A DNA stretch of 64,000 nucleotides, from contig NC_090288.1 in the NCBI RefSeq assembly GCF_037392515.1, positions 11,724,969 to 11,788,968 on the forward strand, written 5' to 3'. Below, piece by piece: positions 1 to 11,045 of the stretch (positions are counted from its first letter, which is position 1; each line of letters begins with the position of its first letter). The position numbers were made by a program, and so were the translations under genes. A model generated the notes under the pieces. It did not search any database. It saw nothing but the letters and a program-made list of their open reading frames with translations, and was not told where the DNA came from. Source of the stretch: Haliotis asinina (taxonomy: Eukaryota; Mollusca; Gastropoda; Lepetellida; Haliotidae).

Positions 1-293
1 ACTGAGTCTGGTCCTCAACCTGAGAAAGAGTGTTTCAAAACAACAGAAGAAAAGGAACCAAACAGTTGTTCAAACAGCTTCATCATGTTCAAGTACACCA
101 TGGTATTTGAAGGTGTTGACAATGTAACGAAATATTCTTACCGGCTGCTGAATCAATTTGTCCCTACGCTATTGGAGCCATTATCAGTTGTCATATCTGC
201 AGGTAACACTTGGAGATATGACGAGTGTCACATCCTGTTGTTACATCATGTAGAACTCATCAAGCTGTCCATAACCGCAGCATCGGCGTTACG
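1..293 (+). CDS. Possible partial coding exon entering from the left edge
   Basis: The frame starting at base 1 stays open for 98 codons (TESGPQPEKECF... to ...SITAASALR) and then meets a good splice-donor match, ACG|GTAAGT, at 294, two bases before the in-frame stop would end. No domain is recognisable. A run this long arises by chance now and then in AT-moderate DNA, so the case rests on openness from the very edge plus the donor. If real, the intron would run into the satellite array. I infer this weakly; it could be noise or an old pseudogene. Confidence 0.25.
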
Positions 294-410
294 GTAAGTC
301 CTCTTTGTGTAGTATCTGCATTTGGATGGCAAGGAAGTCAGCGATAGCTTCACGTTAGCTTAAAATGCTTTGTCGACAAAGAAGTCGGTATGACCGTTGC
401 CTTAGCGTAG

Positions 411-3400
411 TCTTGAGATCATTTAAAGGCGAAGGAAACAGTTTTGTCACATCGTTGGCGCTGGATTGAGGTTATTTGATAGCGAAGTGAACAGTATGTT
501 CGTTTTGATAGCACTAGATAAACATCATTTGATGATGAAGTAAACACTGTGTTCGTTTCGATAGCACTAGATTAAGATCATTTGATTCTGAAGTAAACAG
601 TGTGATCGTATAGATAGCACTAGATTAAGATCAGTTGATTGCAAAGTAAACAGTATGATTAAGATCATTTGATTCTGAAGTAAACAGTCTGTTCGTTTCG
701 ATAGCACTGGATTAAGATCATTTGATGGCAAAGTAAAAGGTATGTTCATTTTGACAGCGGTAGATTAAGATCATTTGTTTGCGAAGTAAACAGTGTTTTC
801 GGTTCGATAGCACTAGATTAAGATCATTTGATTCTGAAGTAAACAGTATGTTCGTTTCGAAAGCACTAGATTAAGATCATTTCATTCTGAAGTAAACAGT
901 CTGTTCGTTTCGATAGCACTAGATTAAGATCATTCGATTCTGAAGTAAACGGCATGTTTGTTTCGATAGTACTAGATTAAGATCATTTGATTCTGAAGTA
1001 AACAGTGTGTTCGTTTCGATAGCACTAGATTAAGATCATTTGTTTGCGAAGGAAACAGTATGTTCGATTCGATAGCACTAGAATAAGATCATTTGATTCT
1101 GAAGTAAACAGTGTGTTTGTTTCGATGGCACTAGATTAAGATCATTTGATTCTGCAGTAAACAGTGTGTTCGTTTCGAAAGCACTAGATTAAGATCATTT
1201 GATTCTGAAGTAAACAGTATGTTCGTTTCGAAAGCACTAGATTAAGATCATTTCATGACGAAGTAAACAGTGTGTTCGTTTCGACAGCACTAGATTAAGA
1301 TCATTTGATGACGAAGTAAACAGTGTGTTAGTTTCGATAGTACTAGATTAAGATCATTTGATTCTGCAGTAAACAGTGTGTTCGTTTCGATAGCACTAGA
1401 TTAAGATCATTTGATTCTGAAGTAAACAGTATGTTCGTTCCGATAGCACTAGATTAAGATCATTTCATGACGAAGTAAACAGTGTGTTCGTTTCGAAAGC
1501 ACTAGATTAAGATCATTTGTTTGCGAAGTAAACAGTGTGTTCGTTTCGATAGCACTAGATTAAGATCATTTGTTTGCGAAGTAAACAGTGTTTTCGTTTC
1601 GATAGCACTGGATTAAGATCATTTGATTCTAAAGTAAACAGTATGTTCGTTTCGATAGCACTAGATTAAGATCATTTGATGACGAAGTAAACAGTGTGTT
1701 AGTTTCGATAGTACTAGATTAAGATCATTTGATTCTGAAGTAAACAGTATGTTCGTTTCGAAAGAACTAGATAAAGATCATTAGTTTGCGAAGTAAACAG
1801 TGTGTTCGTTTCGAAAGCACTAGATTAAGATCATTTGTTTGCGAAGTAAACAGTGTTTTCGTTTCGATAGCACTCGATTAAGATCATTTCATTCTGAAGT
1901 AAACAGTATGTTCGTTTCGAAAACACTAGATTAAGATCATTTGATGACGAAGTGAACAGTGTGTTCGTTTCGATAGCACTAGATTAAGATCATTTGAGTC
2001 TGAAGTAAACAGTATGTTCGTTTTGATAGCACTAGATTAAGATCATTTGATTCTGAAGTAAACAATATGTTCGTTTCGAAAGCACTAGATTAAGATCATT
2101 TCATTCTGAAGTAAACAGTATGTTCGTTTCAATAGCACTAGATTAAGATCATTTGATTCTGAAGTAAACGGCATCTTTGTTTCGATAGCACTAGAATAAG
2201 ATCATTTGATTCTGAAGTAAACAGTGTGTTCGTTTCGATAGCACTAGATTAAGATCATTTGTTTGCGAAGGAAACAGTCTGTTCGTTTCAACAGCACTAG
2301 ACTAAGATCACTTGATTCTGAAGTAAACAGTGTGTTCGTTTCGATAGCACTAGATTAAGATCATTTCATGACGAAGTAAACAGTGTGTTCGTTTCGATAG
2401 CACTAGATTAACACCATTTGATTCTGAAGTAAACGGCATCTTTGTTTCGATAGTACTAGAATAAGATCATTTGATTCTGAAGTAAACAGTGTGTTCGTTT
2501 CGATAGCACTAGATTAAGATCATTTGTTTGCGAAGGAAACAGTCTGTTCGTTTCAACAGCACTAGACTAAGATCATTTGATTCTGAAGTAAACAGTGTGT
2601 TCGTTTCGATAGCACTAGATTAAGATCATTTGTTTGCGAAGGAAACAGTATGTTCGTTTCAACAGCACTAGACTAAGATCATTTGATTCTGAAGTAAACA
2701 GTGTGTTCGTTTCGATAGCACTAGATTAAGATCATTTGTTTGCGAAGGAAACAGTATGTTCGTTTCGATAGCACTAGATGAAGATCATTTGATTCTGAAG
2801 TAAACAGTGTGTTCGTTTCGATAGCACTAGATTAAGATCATTTGATTCTGAAGTAAACAGTATGTTCGTTTCGAAAGCACTCGATTAAGATCATTTCATG
2901 ACGAAGTAAACAGTGTGTTCATTTCGATGGCACTGGATTAAGATCATTTGATTCTGAAGTAAACAGTATGTTCGTTTCGAAAGCACTAGATTAAGATCAT
3001 TTGTTTGAGAAGTAAACAGTGTGTTCGTTTCGATAGCACTAGATTAAGATCATTTCATGACGAAGTAAACAGTGTGTTCGTTTCGATAGCACTAGATTAA
3101 AATCATTTGATGACGAAGTAAACAGTGTGTTAGTTTCGATAGTACTAGATTAAGATCATTTGATTCTGAAGTAAACAGTGTGTTCGTTTCGATAGCACTA
3201 GATTAAGATCATTTGATTCTGAAGTAAACAGTATGTTCGTTTCGAAAGCACTAGATTAAGACCATTTGATTCTGAAGTAAACAGTGTGTTCGTTTCAATA
3301 GCACTACATTAAGATCATTTGTTTGCGAAGTAAACAGTATGTTCGTTTCGATAGCACTAGATTAAGATTATTTGATTCTGAAGTAAACAGTATGTTGGCT

Positions 3401-4700
3401 TCGAAAGCACTAGATTAAGACCATTTGATTCTGAAGTAAACAGTATGTTCGTTTCAATAGCACTACATTAAGATCATTTGTTTGCGAAGTAAACAGTATG
3501 TTCGTTTCGATAGTACTAGATTAAGATCATTTGATTCTGAAGTAAACGACATGTTCGTTTCGATAGCACTAGATTAAGATCATTTGATTCTGAAGTAAAC
3601 AGTGTGATCGTATAGATAGCACTAGATTAAGATCATTTGATTGCAAAGTAAACAGTATGTTCGTTTCGATAGCACTAGATTAAGATCATTTGATTCTGAA
3701 GTAAACAGTCTGTTCGTTTCGATAGCACTGGATTAAGATCATTTGATGGCAAAGTAAAAGGTATGTTCATTTTGACAGCGGTAGATTAAGATCATTTGTT
3801 TGCGAAGTAAACAGTGTTTTCGGTTCGATAGCACTAGATTAAGATCATTTGATTCTGAAGTAAACAGTATGTTCGTTTCGAAAGCACTAGATTAAGATCA
3901 TTTCATTCTGAAGTAAACAGTCTGTTCGTTTCGATAGCACTAGATTAAGATCATTCGATTCTGAAGTAAACGGCATGTTTGTTTCGATAGTACTAGATTA
4001 AGATCATTTGATTCTGAAGTAAACAGTGTGTTCGTTTCGATAGCACTAGATTAAGATCATTTGATTCCGAAGTAAACAGTATGTTCATTTTGATAGCAGT
4101 ACATTAAGATCATTTGTTTGCAAAGTAAACACCGTGTTCGTTTTGATAGCACTAGATAAGATCATTTGATGACGAAGTAAACAGTATGTTCGTTTCGAAA
4201 GCACTGGATTAACATCATTTGATTGCAAAGTAAACAGTATGTTAGTTTCGATTGCACTAGATTAAGATCATTTGTTTCTGAAGTAAACTGTATGTTCGTT
4301 TCGAAAGCACTGGATTAAGATCATTTGATTCTGAAGTAAACAGTATGTTCGTTTCGATGGCACTAGATTAAGATGATTTGAATCTTAAGTAAACAGTATG
4401 TTCGTTTCGATAGCACTAGATTAAGATCATTTGATGACGAAGTAAACAGTGTGTTCGTTTCGATAGCAGTAGATTAAGATCATTTGATTCTGAAGTGAAC
4501 AGTATGTTCGTGTTCATAGCACTAGATTAAGATCATTTGATTCCGAAATAAACAGTGTGTTCGTTTTGATAGCACTAGATTAAGATCATTTGTTTGCGAA
4601 GTAAACAGTGTGTTCGTTTTGATAGCACTCGATTAAGATTATTTGATTCTGAAGTAAACAGTATGTTCGTTTCGATAGCACTAGATTAAGATCATTTGTT
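411..4700. repeat. 53-bp satellite array, left block (about 80 units)
   Basis: Units repeat every 53 bases; for example AAGTAAACAG occurs at 1261 and again at 1314. The consensus core is GATTAAGATCATTTG followed by a variable ten bases, then AAGTAAACAG, a short variable step, and TTCGTTTCGATAGCACTA. The variable ten bases fall into a few discrete classes (ATTCTG, TTTGCG, ATGACG before AAG). The left edge, 411 to about 540, is degraded, as array edges usually are. The right edge is cut by the LINE at 4701, and the same phase resumes after it at 10172. No coding capacity is evident. Confidence 0.97.
602..1030. repeat. Block duplicated inside the satellite (copy at about 3604-4050)
   Basis: A run of rare unit variants (GTGATCGTATAG, GGCAAAGTAAAAGG, GACAGCGGTAG, GTTTTCGGTTCG, GGCATGTTTG) occurs in the same order here and at about 3604-4050. 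The rare GGCAAAGTAAAAGG lies at 727 and 3748, exactly 57 units of 53 bases apart. Before base 661 the offset is 19 bases less, because the first copy lost about 19 bases. This is direct evidence of a multi-unit duplication in the array. Confidence 0.85.
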
Positions 4701-6124
4701 CAATCATTTTATCCGGAGGGTTAGGAAGAGAGGCAAAGAAATGGTTTAGTTTTGGGAGGACAAGGGATTTCAAAACAGTTATTCTGCCCAGTGGGGTTAG
4801 GTTTCGAGCTGACCATATTGACATGAGGGATTCGTAATGTCTTAACTTATCTTTGTAGTTCAAATCAATCATTTCTTTAATATCCAGGTCAAATTTTATC
4901 CCTAATAGTTCAAAGTTTCCTTGTTCCCAGTTTAAATTCCACTTCTGACAAAGTTTAATTCTTGAACGTTTCTTTGAGCCAATCCAAATTATTCTAGTTT
5001 TGTCGATGTTGACCTTTAATCCTGAAAAACGGGCAAAGAAAGTTAAGGCTTGGAGCACTGCGTGTAGACAACGTTCTGTTCCATCTAAGGTGCAGGTTGT
5101 ATCGTCAGCAAACTGATTTAGCAGATATTCTACATTGCCTACATGGATTCCTTTTATTTCTGCTTTATTACGTATCATTGTTGCAAGAATTTCAACACAA
5201 AGTATAAAGAGATATGGTGATAATGGGTCACCTTGACGACAGCCCCTGTGTATTTCAAAGCTATCTGTCCCAAAACCGTTTACCAGGACACTCGATTTAA
5301 TATTTTTATAGAAAACCTTTATCCATTGTTTTATTGCTTCCCCAAAATTAAAAAAGGTTAAAGCTTTTTCAATAAACGACCAATCAACAGTGTCGAAGGC
5401 CTTTTCGAAATCTATCAATAATAAAAGTCCGGGAATTTGATATGTATCAGTATACTCAATTAAGTCATATATCTGTCTGGTGATATCCCCTATGTATCTA
5501 CCAGACATAAAGCCTTTTTGATCTTCGTTGATCAGTAAGTTCAACACAGGTTTTATTCGTTTAGAAATTGCCATGGAAACAACTTTATAAAATATTGATA
5601 ACAATGATATTGGACGCCAATTTTTCATAAATTGTCTTGGTTTATTTCCCTTAGGTATACATGTGATAAGTCCCTGTTTTTGTGATACTGATAATTCTCC
5701 ATTTTTATATCCATAATTCAAAGAACGAACCAAATATTTGCCTAAGTCACACCAAAAAAATTTAAGGAATTCTGCGGTGAAACCATCTGCACCAGGACTC
5801 TTGTTATTTTTAAGACATTTTAGGGAGGCAAGAATTTCATCGTTTGTAAGTATACCTTCCAATTTCGCCGCAGCATCACTACTTAACCTCGGAACAGAAT
5901 AGCCTTTAAGCAGATTATCTAAATTTATGTCAGAGACATCATGTTTGCTGTACAGTTTTTGGTAGAACAGTTTTACTTCATTCTCAATGTCAGTTTGGGA
6001 CTCAAGAATACGTCCGTTTGAGTCTTGTAATCTAGAAAAAGATTTATTAAGGAAATTTCTAGATTCCAGTCCCAAGAAAAAAGAGGATGGTTTTTCGCCT
6101 TGCTTACTCCAAGTCGCTTTCGAT
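4701..6124 (-). CDS. LINE reverse transcriptase domain (ORF2 middle part)
   Basis: About 470 codons of reverse transcriptase, from ILRSKATWSKQGEKPSS through SPGADGFTAEFLKFFW, KNWRPISLLSIFYK, GRYIGDITRQIYDLI, IDFEKAFDTVDW, RQGDPLSPYLFILCVE and the catalytic FADDT, to the thumb region LGIKFDLD and LPKLNHFFASLP. The motif set and wording fit the L1/Tx1 group. The domain copies the element's RNA at the nicked target. The reading frame runs on past the element for a few codons into satellite DNA, where it stops at 4681. The remainder of the protein lies in opposite orientation at 8941. Confidence 0.92.
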
Positions 6125-6125
6125 C

Positions 6126-6338
6126 TTAGAATTGAGCCTTGGTTTTAAATTGATATACTTCTTCAAGTTCCTGTTGAATAGCCTTTATTTCGGTGATTAT
6201 TTCCTTTTTAACGGTTTCACTATTAGATTCATCAAGTTGTATTTCTTTTTCATTTAAATTATCAGAAAAATATTTTTCTCTCTTAATTCTTTCCTTTTTT
6301 TGGAAGGATGAGTATTTAATGGTTTCTCCTCTGATCAT
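6126..6338 (-). pseudogene. LINE ORF2 linker fragment between endonuclease and RT
   Basis: A 70-codon frame, MIRGETIKYSSFQKKER... to ...YQFKTKAQF, rich in charged residues and probably coiled-coil. It matches the region between endonuclease and RT of L1-type ORF2 proteins, where an IRGETIKYSS-like block is usual. It is offset by one base from the endonuclease before it and from the RT after it. The frame after it reads ILRSKATWSKQGEKPSS, the expected continuation, so a second single-base shift separates them. Confidence 0.8.
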
Positions 6339-7219
6339 TAATAAGATAGTTTCGAAGAGAAGTTGGATTCTGTATCTACTTTATACTGAGCAACTGTTTC
6401 TGAAATAATATTTTTCACTTTCTTTACATAAATATGGTCTCTTAGTAGAGAGTTATTAAATTTCCAAAACCCTTTGCCGCGTTTTAGATCCGATAGTTTG
6501 AATGTCATTGATATCAACGAGTGGTCTGTTTTGAAGCCTGGTTCTATGTCTGATTGTATAATTGAGGTTAATATATTATGGGATACAAGAAAGTAATCTA
6601 AGCGCGCCTGTTTAAGTGGAGTGGGTTGTCGCCAAGTATATCGCCGGTCGTAGGGGTTCATTTCACGCCAGGCATCAACGAAATCTAAATCTTCTTTTAA
6701 TTGTACAATTTGGTCTCTGGCCTTAGAGTTATTCATATGCTTATAATTGAATGTGTCAATAGAGAATTCTTGTACAGCGTTCCAATCTCCACATAAAATC
6801 ACATGGTCACTTTGAAATCTTTCTATTTTTTGCTTAAGGGATATATAAAACTCTGCATCGTCATTGTTTGGACCATAGAGGTTAACAATAGCGAGTTTAT
6901 AGCTATCTAAATTCATTTCAATTATAATCATATTACCATTTTCGTCTGTAGTTATCCCTTGCAACTCAAAGTCTAGCCATTTAGAGCATAAGATTGCTGC
7001 GCCACGAGAATTACTCCTAAAGGAACTAAAAAAGCAGTTTTTATTTCCCCATTCATCCCGTATTTTAATTTCCATATTTTCCGTGAAGTGTACATCATGT
7101 AGGCAATAAATGGATGCTTTTTTACGTTTTAGAAATGTAAACAATTGTTTACGCTTAAGTTTATCATTTATACCCCTACAGTTTTGTGATATAATTTTTA
7201 GTTTATCCGCCATTGTCAA
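6338..7219 (-). CDS. LINE apurinic endonuclease domain (ORF2 N-terminus)
   Basis: A 293-codon frame holding an exonuclease-endonuclease-phosphatase type domain. It nicks target DNA to start target-primed reverse transcription. Visible motifs in order are [48 protein letters not shown] and KTDHSLISMTF. These match the metal-binding and catalytic blocks of L1-type endonucleases, with D where many relatives have E in the HDVHF block. The likely start is the ATG of MADKLKIISQNC, near 7213. The frame ends early at SSKLSY; the next frame continues ETILLMIRGETIKYS without a gap, so a one-base shift broke it. Just upstream lie the 5' monomers and no ORF1. Confidence 0.85.
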   Translation of the reverse strand: MTMADKLKIISQNCRGINDKLKRKQLFTFLKRKKASIYCLHDVHFTENMEIKIRDEWGNKNCFFSSFRSNSRGAAILCSKWLDFELQGITTDENGNMIIIEMNLDSYKLAIVNLYGPNNDDAEFYISLKQKIERFQSDHVILCGDWNAVQEFSIDTFNYKHMNNSKARDQIVQLKEDLDFVDAWREMNPYDRRYTWRQPTPLKQARLDYFLVSHNILTSIIQSDIEPGFKTDHSLISMTFKLSDLKRGKGFWKFNNSLLRDHIYVKKVKNIISETVAQYKVDTESNFSSKLSY

Positions 7220-7379
7220 TAATATTCACATTAGACGTAGTGGATTGTAGCAAGGTACTAGTGATTACATAGTGGTATCTACAAAGGCATGTCAAAGGTA
7301 TTGTTTCAGCACATCTTGCTATCAAAGGAGAGATTGTGATATTCAACATGGTAAAAATGGAAACAAGAATATATAAAAC

Positions 7380-8940
7380 AACGAAAATATCAAAGATCAA
7401 CCGGTCGGTTGTAACAGCCCGCAACCCACGGGTAGTACGAATAGTATCGGAAGGTGGAGCCCATCTGGTTTTTGAAAGGGAAAGTGGAGTCTAACATTTC
7501 ATAACTGGGAAGATAATTTGGTGAAACAGTGTTAAAAACAATTACTATTGGTTGTAGCAATCCGCATCCCGTAAACCACGAGTATTAAAGCAGAGTAGTA
7601 GTAGTGGAACATATCAAAGGTTTTGTTGAGCACCTTTGGTTTATCAAAATGAGGTAGTGATGATCAGCATGAACAATACAAAACAAGATTGATATTACCT
7701 GCATCGTTGTGCAAGCAGTGCCCCGTGAACCGAAAAGAAGGCCATAATTGTCGCATGTTACAGATAGACATAATTCGGTAGAAACAAATACATAAACAGA
7801 TTACTATTGTCTGGTTTTTGTATCAAGTCACAGCTCGTAAAACGCAGGTATTAAAGTATTTGTCCACTTACATGCATCGATACTCACTACGTGTGCTCCA
7901 ATATATGTTCCATACAATCATAAAATCAGACAGAGGAGATACTAAACATTCAGAGCCAAGAAAAGCACGTCTCCTCAAGTAATCGCGCCACGTGTCCCTA
8001 GCTAGAGAAAACACGCTGCTGCTCTGAGCCCGAAAAGCACATAAGATCGAACACGATGACCGTGCAACTAGTTATTGAAATGTAATACAATACACAAGCA
8101 TCTCGGTAAGAGCAATAGAAAGGCAAAATTAATATTGTCTGCTTGGTTGTGCAAGCAGTGCCTCGCGAACCAAAGAGGTCATAATGATCGGCATGTTATA
8201 GATTGAGACATAATTCGATGGTAAGATAAATACAAGAACAGATTACTTGTCTGGTTAGTTGTAGCACACAACTCGTAAAACACAGGTATTTTAGTACTTG
8301 TTCACTTACATGTATCGATACTCACTGCGTGTGTTCCAATATATGCTCCATACAATCGTAAAGTCAGACGGAGGAGACACAAGACATTCAGAGCCAAATG
8401 AAGCAAATAATCGCGCCACGTGTCCAAAGCTAGAGAAACACACTGTCGCTCAGAGCGCGAAAAGCACCTAAGATCGGACACGATGGTCGTGCAGCTGGTT
8501 ATAGAAAGTTCACATTTATTATACACAGGCATGGCGTTAAGAACAATAGAAACACAAAATTAATACTGTCTGCTTGGTTGTGCAAGCAGTGCCTCGTGAA
8601 CGGAAAAGGAGGTCATAATTTACGGCATGTTATAGATAGAGACATAATTCGGTAGAAACAAATACAAAAGCAGATTACTATTGTCTGGTTAGTTGTAGCA
8701 CGCCACAACTCGTAAAACAGGTATTTAAGTAATTGTTTACTTACATGTATCGATACTCACTACGTGTGCTCCAATATATGTTCCATACAATCATAAAATC
8801 AGACAGAGGAGACACTAAACATTCAGAGCCAAGTAATCGCCCCACGTGTCCCAAGATAGAGAGACATATTGCCGCTCAGCGCGTGTGAAAAGCACGTGAG
8901 GTCGAACACGATAACCGTGCAACTTATTATATAAATGTAA
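7380..8940 (-). promoter_or_regulatory. LINE 5' UTR made of tandem about 430-bp monomers
   Basis: Three clear monomers repeat head to tail. The landmark GCAAGCAGTG lies at 7711, 8151 and 8582 (steps of 440 and 431), and CACGTG lies at 7989, 8417 and 8843. Two more, degraded, show as GGTTGTAGCAATCCG near 7550 and GGTTGTAACAGCCCG near 7400. They sit directly upstream of the endonuclease frame on the minus strand. Tandem 5' monomers with promoter activity are known in mouse L1; a promoter role here is inferred from position and from the repeated CACGTG E-box. The outermost monomer is cut at the internal junction at 8940. No ORF1 is present in this stretch. Confidence 0.7.
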
Positions 8941-10175
8941 GGATTTGCAAGGTAAATGTTTCCGATTTATATGGGGGAACAAACTCGATAAGGTGAAACG
9001 TGATCAATTAATATGTACTGTAAAAGATGGGGGTCTTGATGCACCAAATATTAAAGAAATAATGCAAGCTCAAAAAATTTCCATAATAAGACGATTTTAT
9101 AATAACCACACCAAATGGTGTAATCTCTTTTATTGAAAATTTGCCTAAACTGGGATCTGCAACGATCTTCGAATATAATTGTCCAAATCTTAGAAACATT
9201 ATCAATCCACTTGTAAGAAACAACTTCTACTGTGATGGGATCTACTGGTGGGATCTACTATCCGCAGATGGGGCAACAAATTCACAAAACATTACCTCTC
9301 ATTTTATTTCGTACAATCAAAATATTTTTATCGATAAGAAAACTATATTTTACCGAAACTGGAATGCAAAAGGTGTAATATTTATAAACGATCTCCTGAA
9401 TGACTCTGGAAATTTCTTTTCTCGAGATATCTTTGAAAATAAATACAATGTAAAAACAAATTTTCTAGAATATTCAGGTGTAATAAACTCAATTAAAACA
9501 TTCCTCAAAAGAAGAAATATTAGCTTAGAAACAATTAGGAAAAAACAAAACCCTTTGCAACCATATATGTTAAACCTTTTGAATAGGCAAAAACAAGGCA
9601 GTCAATTATTTTACAGGGCCCTATTGGAATCAAAATCAATAAAAAATCAACATTGCGTAAAATGGAATAGAATTCTAGAGAAAAATATTGATACAAACTA
9701 TTGGCAACAATACAACCATATCCCCTTCCGTTGTTCTGAAGATACCTCTCTGCAATGGTTTCAATACAAACTCTTGCATCATATTTTACCAACAAAAAAT
9801 AGACTCTATAAGATGCAATATGTTGACAATAACCTGTGTAGCTATTGTTCGGCTTCTAAAGAGACAATAACACATTTATTTTACGACTGTAGCAAGGTTA
9901 GTCACATGTGGCGAAATCTTCAAAACTGGCTCAACAAAAACCTCGAGGCAAATTTAAAGTTCACTAAAAAACAAATTCTGCTTGGATTCGACCAGAAAAA
10001 TAATGACCCAATCAACATAATTCTTATTCTTTTCAAAAAGATTATCTTCGACTGTAAAACATCCAAACAGATGCCAACTTTTCGGTTTTTACAACTGGAA
10101 CTTAAAACATATTATGAACTAACAAAATATTCAGCTGCGATATGTTCAAAAATTGATCACTTTTATAAATTTTAA
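8941..10175 (+). CDS. LINE ORF2 C-terminal part with zinc knuckle (sense-oriented piece)
   Basis: The plus-strand continuation of the LINE protein. Codons from 8945 read LQGKCFRFIWGNKLDKVKRD and GGLDAPNIKEIMQAQKISII, the usual block following the RT thumb. A one-base shift near 9130 ends this frame after WCNLFY; the next frame resumes FIENLPKLGSATIF and runs 344 codons. The C-terminus has the C-x2-C, H-x4-C knuckle typical of this group (CSYCSASKETITHLFYDC, then a W). The stop codon TAA at 10173-10175 is not in the element: it is formed by the first bases of the satellite. There is no 3' UTR or A-rich tail. Confidence 0.9.
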
Positions 10176-11045
10176 GATCATTTGTTTGCAAAGTAAACAG
10201 TATGTTCATTTTGATAGCAGTAGATTAAGATCATTTGTTTGCAAAGTAAACACTGTGTTCGTTTTGATAGCACTGGATTAAGATCATTTGATTCTGAAGT
10301 AAACAGTATGTTCGTTTCGATGGCACTACATTAAGATCATTTGATTCTTAAGTAAACAGTGTGTTCGTTTCGATAGCACTAGATTAAGATCATTTGATTC
10401 CGAAGTAAACAGTGTGTTCGTTTTGATAGCACTAGATTAAGATCATTTGATTCTGAAGTAAACAGTATGTTCGTTTCGATAGCACTAGATTATGATCATT
10501 TGAGTCTGAAGTAAACAGTGTGTTCGTTTTGATAGCACTAGATTAAGATCATTTGATTCTGAAGTAAACAGTGTGTTCGTTTAGATAGCACTAGATTAAG
10601 ATCATTTGATTCCGAAGTAAACAGTATGTTCGTTTCGATGGCACTACATTAAGATCATTTGATTCCGAAGTAAACAGTATGTTCGTTTCGATGGCACTAC
10701 ATTAAGATCATTTGATTCTTAAGTAAACAGTATGTTCGTTTCGATAGCACTAGATTAAGATCATTTGATTCCGAAGTAAACAGTGTGTTCGTTTTGATAG
10801 CACTAGATTAAGATCATTTGATTCTGAAGTAAACAGTATGTTCGTTTCGATAGCACTAGATTATGATCATTTGAGTCTGAAGTAAACAGTGTGTTCGTTT
10901 TGATAGCACTAGATTAAGATCATTTGATTCTGAAGTAAACAGTGTGTTCGTTTAGATAGCACTAGATTAAGATCATTCGATTCTGAAGTAAACAGTATGT
11001 TCGTTTAGATAGCACTGGATTACGATCATTTGATAGCAAAGGAGT
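10172..11045. repeat. 53-bp satellite array, right block (about 16 units)
   Basis: The same 53-base unit resumes in the phase in which the left block stops, so this is one array split by the LINE. Within it, a seven-unit block is duplicated: GATTATGATCATTTGAGTCT occurs at about 10487 and again 371 bases (7 x 53) later. The array decays after about 11035 into unrelated sequence. Confidence 0.95.

Larger units (their letters stand above)
4701..10171. mobile_element. L1/Tx1-like LINE with 5' inversion, inserted in the satellite
   Basis: A 5471-bp non-LTR retrotransposon with an apurinic endonuclease, a reverse transcriptase and a C-terminal zinc-knuckle region. The segment 4701-8940 reads on the minus strand: 5' monomers, endonuclease and most of the RT. 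The segment 8941-10171 reads on the plus strand and is the rest of the same protein. The inverted part ends at PPDKMIE and the sense part starts at LQGKCFRF, which are adjacent in related proteins. The flanks carry the same 15 bases, TTAAGATCATTTGTT, at 4686-4700 and 10172-10186; removing the element and one copy restores a perfect satellite unit. Three frame breaks are visible (near 6338, near 6125 and near 9130), so this copy is dead but not old. The clade call rests on the RT motif style. Confidence 0.9.

Noticed and set aside
411-4700. CRISPR-like array of regular repeats
   Set aside because: The unit is one continuous 53-bp sequence without unique spacers, and the host is an animal; it is a satellite.
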